From: Pseudomonadota bacterium
GTDB lineage: Bacteria > Desulfobacterota > Desulfarculia > Desulfarculales > JAHJDS01
Length of the DNA stretch: 7,387 nt
Reading direction: 5' to 3'
Assembly (NCBI GenBank): GCA_018812395.1
Contig: JAHJDS010000556.1
Coordinates: forward strand, 1-7,387
The number at the start of each line of letters is the position of its first letter. Within the stretch, counting starts at the first letter, position 1. The notes below the pieces were generated by a model. The model saw nothing but the letters and a program-made list of their open reading frames with translations, was not told the DNA's origin and searched no databases. The position numbers and the translations under genes were made by a program. Positions 5,350-7,387 of this stretch are shown here, piece after piece.

Positions 5350-6183
5350 ATGAAGGTAAGATCGACGGCCCTGGTCATTTGTCTCGCGTTTTGCCTGGGC
5401 CTGCCGTCCATACCGGGGACGGCGTCCGCCCAGACCGACGGCGAAAAGGGCGGGCCCGGCGCGGGCGCCGGATCCGGCGCCCCGCCCTACCCCGGTCAGC
5501 CCACCCGGCCCACTCAACCGCCCCCGACCGTCAAGCCGGCTCAACCGGCCCAGCCCACCGGAACCCCCAACCGCGCCCTGGCCGTGGAGTGGAACCGCAA
5601 GGGGCTCCGGACCCGCGACTACCAACAAAAGGTCTTGTTCTACACCAAGACCATCCAGGCCGATCCCACCTGGCACATCGGCTGGGGCAACCGCTGTTTC
5701 GCCCTCCACAAGCTGGGCCGGAACCAAAAGGCCCTGCCCGACTGCAACAAGGCCATCCAGATCAACCCCCGCTTCTACCAGAACTGGTTCACCCGGGCCC
5801 GGGTCCAGGCGGCCATGAAGAACTTCCAGCCGGCCCTCGGCGACTATTCGAAGACCATCGAGCTGAAACCGAACCACTACGTCGCCTGGAACAACCGGGG
5901 CTACTGCTACGAACGGTTGGGCGACCTCCAGCGGGCCCTGACCAACTACACCAAGGCCATCGGGCTGCGCCTGAACTTCGCCATCGGCTACCGCAACCGG
6001 GGTCTGGTCTACGTCAAGTTGAATCAGTTCCGCCGAGCCTACGACGACTTCACCATGTCCATCGGTCTCGATCCGGACAAGGCCATCGGTTACAAGCTGC
6101 GGGCCGTCGTCCTGGGCAAGATGGGCCGGCCCGGTCTGGCCTCGCGGGATCGGGCCCGGTATCGCCGTCTGGGCGGCCGGTAG
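5350..6183 (+). CDS. Exported TPR-repeat protein with Pro/Gly-rich linker
   Basis: A 277-residue protein with three parts. Residues 1-27 are a Sec signal peptide: basic start MKVR, hydrophobic core ALVICLAFCLGL, and a GTASA|Q cleavage site. There is no lipobox Cys at the cleavage point, so a soluble periplasmic or secreted protein is expected. Residues 28 to about 74 form a low-complexity Gly, Pro, Thr and Gln linker. Residues from about 78 to 270 hold four to five TPR units of 34 residues, with typical Trp-x-Asn-Arg-Gly starts and Ala-x-x-Asp/Asn-(Tyr/Cys)-x-Lys-(Ala/Thr)-Ile-x-(Ile/Leu)-x-Pro ends (ALPDCNKAIQINP, ALGDYSKTIELKP). TPRs are protein-protein scaffolds; the partner is unknown and no enzyme domain is present. 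Start ATG 5350 has a strong SD, GGGAGG, 7 bases upstream. The following transporter gene is 103 bases downstream on the same strand. Confidence 0.92.
   Translation: MKVRSTALVICLAFCLGLPSIPGTASAQTDGEKGGPGAGAGSGAPPYPGQPTRPTQPPPTVKPAQPAQPTGTPNRALAVEWNRKGLRTRDYQQKVLFYTKTIQADPTWHIGWGNRCFALHKLGRNQKALPDCNKAIQINPRFYQNWFTRARVQAAMKNFQPALGDYSKTIELKPNHYVAWNNRGYCYERLGDLQRALTNYTKAIGLRLNFAIGYRNRGLVYVKLNQFRRAYDDFTMSIGLDPDKAIGYKLRAVVLGKMGRPGLASRDRARYRRLGGR
5463..5482. repeat. 20-base perfect palindrome inside the TPR gene
   Basis: GGGCGCCGGA followed at once by its exact reverse complement, centred at 5472/5473. It lies in codons for the Gly/Ala-rich linker, so biased codons may explain it. In mRNA it would form a very stable hairpin about 115 bases after the start codon. 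Confidence 0.85.
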
Positions 6184-6249
6184 GGGCCGATCATCCTCCC
6201 CGCGCCGCCGTTGATGACTCTCGTGCGGACTTCTCTTCCGAACCGGGGG

Positions 6250-6271
6250 GGGCCGCCGGTGGGCCGCCGGT
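6250..6271 (+). repeat. Tandem duplication of GGGCCGCCGGT before the transporter gene
   Basis: Two perfect head-to-tail copies of an 11-base unit, 6250-6260 and 6261-6271, end 15 bases before the transporter ATG. A run of eight G (6245-6252) runs into the first copy. The remainder of the gap 6184-6286 shows no clear promoter and no T-tailed terminator. Confidence 0.85.
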
Positions 6272-6286
6272 TAGGGCCGTAGCAAA

Positions 6287-7387
6287 ATGGTCGTGAGCGA
6301 GTCGGAGCCGACCGGACTGTCCTACGGCCTCGAGGATCGCCCCCGGGCGATGGCCACCGCCTTGTTCGGCCTGCAATGGCTGGTGCTGTTTCTGCCCCTG
6401 GTGGTCATCACCTCGGCCCTGTTCACCCGGGACGCCGGGCTGGGCGAGGCGGCCGCGGTGGGTTTCTACGTCAAGACGCTCCTCGTCTGCGGCCTGGCCA
6501 TGATCGTCCAGCCCCTGTGGGGGCATCGCCTGCCCCTGGTGGACGGCCCGGCGGCGGTGCTGCTGCTGACCTCCCTCAACCTGGTCGGGCAGGGACTGGA
6601 CGTCGTCGCCGGCGGGATGATGGTCGGCGGGGCGGTCCTCTTCCTGACGGCCCTGTGCGGCGGGCACCGGCCCCTGATCCGGCTGTTCACCCCCAACGTG
6701 GTCGCGGCGGTGCTGCTCCTCATCGTCGTGACGATCACGCCGCTGCTGACGCCGCTGTTCATGGGGCGCTCGGGCGCGCCGCCCGGGGTGGACCTGTTCG
6801 GCCTGGTCCTGACCCCGATGGAGGAAACCTTCGACGCCTGGCGGACGGCCCTGGGCGGCGACCCGGTCAGCGCCGGGGTGGCCCTGGGGCTGTGCGTCCT
6901 GATGGCCATGGCCGGCTTCCGGCTGCGGGGCGTGTGGAAGTCCTTGTCGTTGTTTCTGGGCGTCGCCTTCGGCCTGGGTGTCATGGCCGCCCTGGGTCGG
7001 GTGGACTGGTCGCCGCTGGCCGACTCGGCCTGGCTGGCCCTGCCCGGGGGCGACCTGTTCAGCCCGGTCTCCTTCCGGGTGTCGGCCGCCCTGGCCTTTG
7101 TGGTCAGCTACGTGGCCCTGGTCATCAACCAGGTCGGGTCCATCACCGCCGTCGAGCCGGTGGTAAAAGCCAAGGACATCGACCGGCGCACCCGTCGCAG
7201 CCTGGGCCTGAACGGCTGCTTCGGCGCCCTGGCCGGAGCCCTGGGCGTCATCGGCCCGGTCAGTTACTCCCTCAGCCCGGGGGTCATCAAGGTCACCGGC
7301 GTCGGCAGCCGCTTTCCCGTGGCCGCGGCCGGGGTGATGTGCCTGATCGTGGCCCTCAGTCCCAAGGCGGCCGGGCTGATGGCCGCC
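6287..7387 (+). CDS. NCS2/SLC23-family transporter (xanthine/uracil permease-like), 3' end missing
   Basis: The frame is open for 367 codons from ATG 6287 to the right edge with no stop, so the C-terminus is missing. It encodes a polytopic membrane protein of the nucleobase-cation symporter 2 fold. Framework motifs occur in family order: GLQWL in the first helix (Gln30, Trp31), GHRLPLVDGP (79-88), RLFTPNVV, then VINQVGSITAVEP (279-291), GLNGCFGALAG around 309, and SYSLSPGVIKVTGVGSR (from 326) followed by the usual SPKAAGLMA. The polar substrate and proton residues of XanQ/UraA are replaced: His31 to Trp, Glu272 to Asn281, Asp276 to Ser285, Asp304 to Asn309, and Gln324/Asn325 to Leu329/Ser330. 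The substrate is therefore open; the pattern resembles the YbbY-like branch as I recall it. The SD is weak (AGGG, 10 bases upstream). GTG 6293 and ATG 6350 are alternative starts, and an in-frame TAG at 6272 bounds the gene. Confidence 0.88.
   Translation, partial: MVVSESEPTGLSYGLEDRPRAMATALFGLQWLVLFLPLVVITSALFTRDAGLGEAAAVGFYVKTLLVCGLAMIVQPLWGHRLPLVDGPAAVLLLTSLNLVGQGLDVVAGGMMVGGAVLFLTALCGGHRPLIRLFTPNVVAAVLLLIVVTITPLLTPLFMGRSGAPPGVDLFGLVLTPMEETFDAWRTALGGDPVSAGVALGLCVLMAMAGFRLRGVWKSLSLFLGVAFGLGVMAALGRVDWSPLADSAWLALPGGDLFSPVSFRVSAALAFVVSYVALVINQVGSITAVEPVVKAKDIDRRTRRSLGLNGCFGALAGALGVIGPVSYSLSPGVIKVTGVGSRFPVAAAGVMCLIVALSPKAAGLMAA

Noticed and set aside
5307..6296. Plus-strand open frame of 329 codons overlapping the TPR gene in another frame
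   Set aside because: The product is Pro/Arg/Gly-rich without domains. The other frame has a signal peptide, strong SD and regular TPRs.
6191..6984. Minus-strand open frames at the start of the transporter region
   Set aside because: The plus strand encodes a clear NCS2 protein here; the antisense frames lack motifs or ribosome sites.
1..7387. CRISPR array, transposase, toxin-antitoxin, tRNA or rRNA
   Set aside because: No regularly spaced repeats, terminal inverted repeats, recognisable mobile-element proteins or RNA gene motifs were found on either strand.

Overview
The window is GC-rich and strongly biased to G or C at third codon positions, with ordinary bacterial signals: Shine-Dalgarno (SD) sequences, sigma70-like promoters, and a Sec signal peptide ending in an AxA motif. 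It looks like the chromosome of a high-GC Gram-negative bacterium. A Desulfobacterota/deltaproteobacterial origin is my guess from overall style only. I see no mobile element, CRISPR array, tRNA, rRNA or defence locus.

Left part (1-1424). Two minus-strand genes form a coupled pair: an M24-family Xaa-Pro peptidase (66-1277), and the first 18 codons of a GDT1/UPF0016 membrane protein that runs off the left edge (1-56). The compact region 1278-1424 carries divergent promoters, one for this pair and one for the plus-strand branched-chain aminotransferase gene ilvE (1425-2495). ilvE ends at a strong intrinsic terminator.

Middle (2584-4499). A minus-strand operon encodes a PiT-family phosphate transporter followed by a DUF47 (PhoU-like) protein. 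The SD of the second gene overlaps the stop codon of the first. The operon has a good promoter about 150 bases upstream, and a perfect TGACA/TGTCA inverted repeat sits on its -35 element. This is the best candidate regulatory site in the window.

Right part (4793-7387). Three plus-strand genes follow: an unrecognised 148-residue cytoplasmic protein; an exported TPR-repeat protein with a Pro/Gly-rich linker; and, running off the right edge, an NCS2/SLC23-family transporter of which 367 codons are present. The transporter keeps the NCS2 framework but lacks nearly all the polar and acidic residues that bind substrate in XanQ and UraA.

Most of the window is metabolic and transport housekeeping. 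No clearly new multi-gene system is visible. The points most worth a second look are the divergent NCS2 transporter, the palindrome over the pit promoter, the unknown 148-residue protein, and a few compact nucleic-acid structures.
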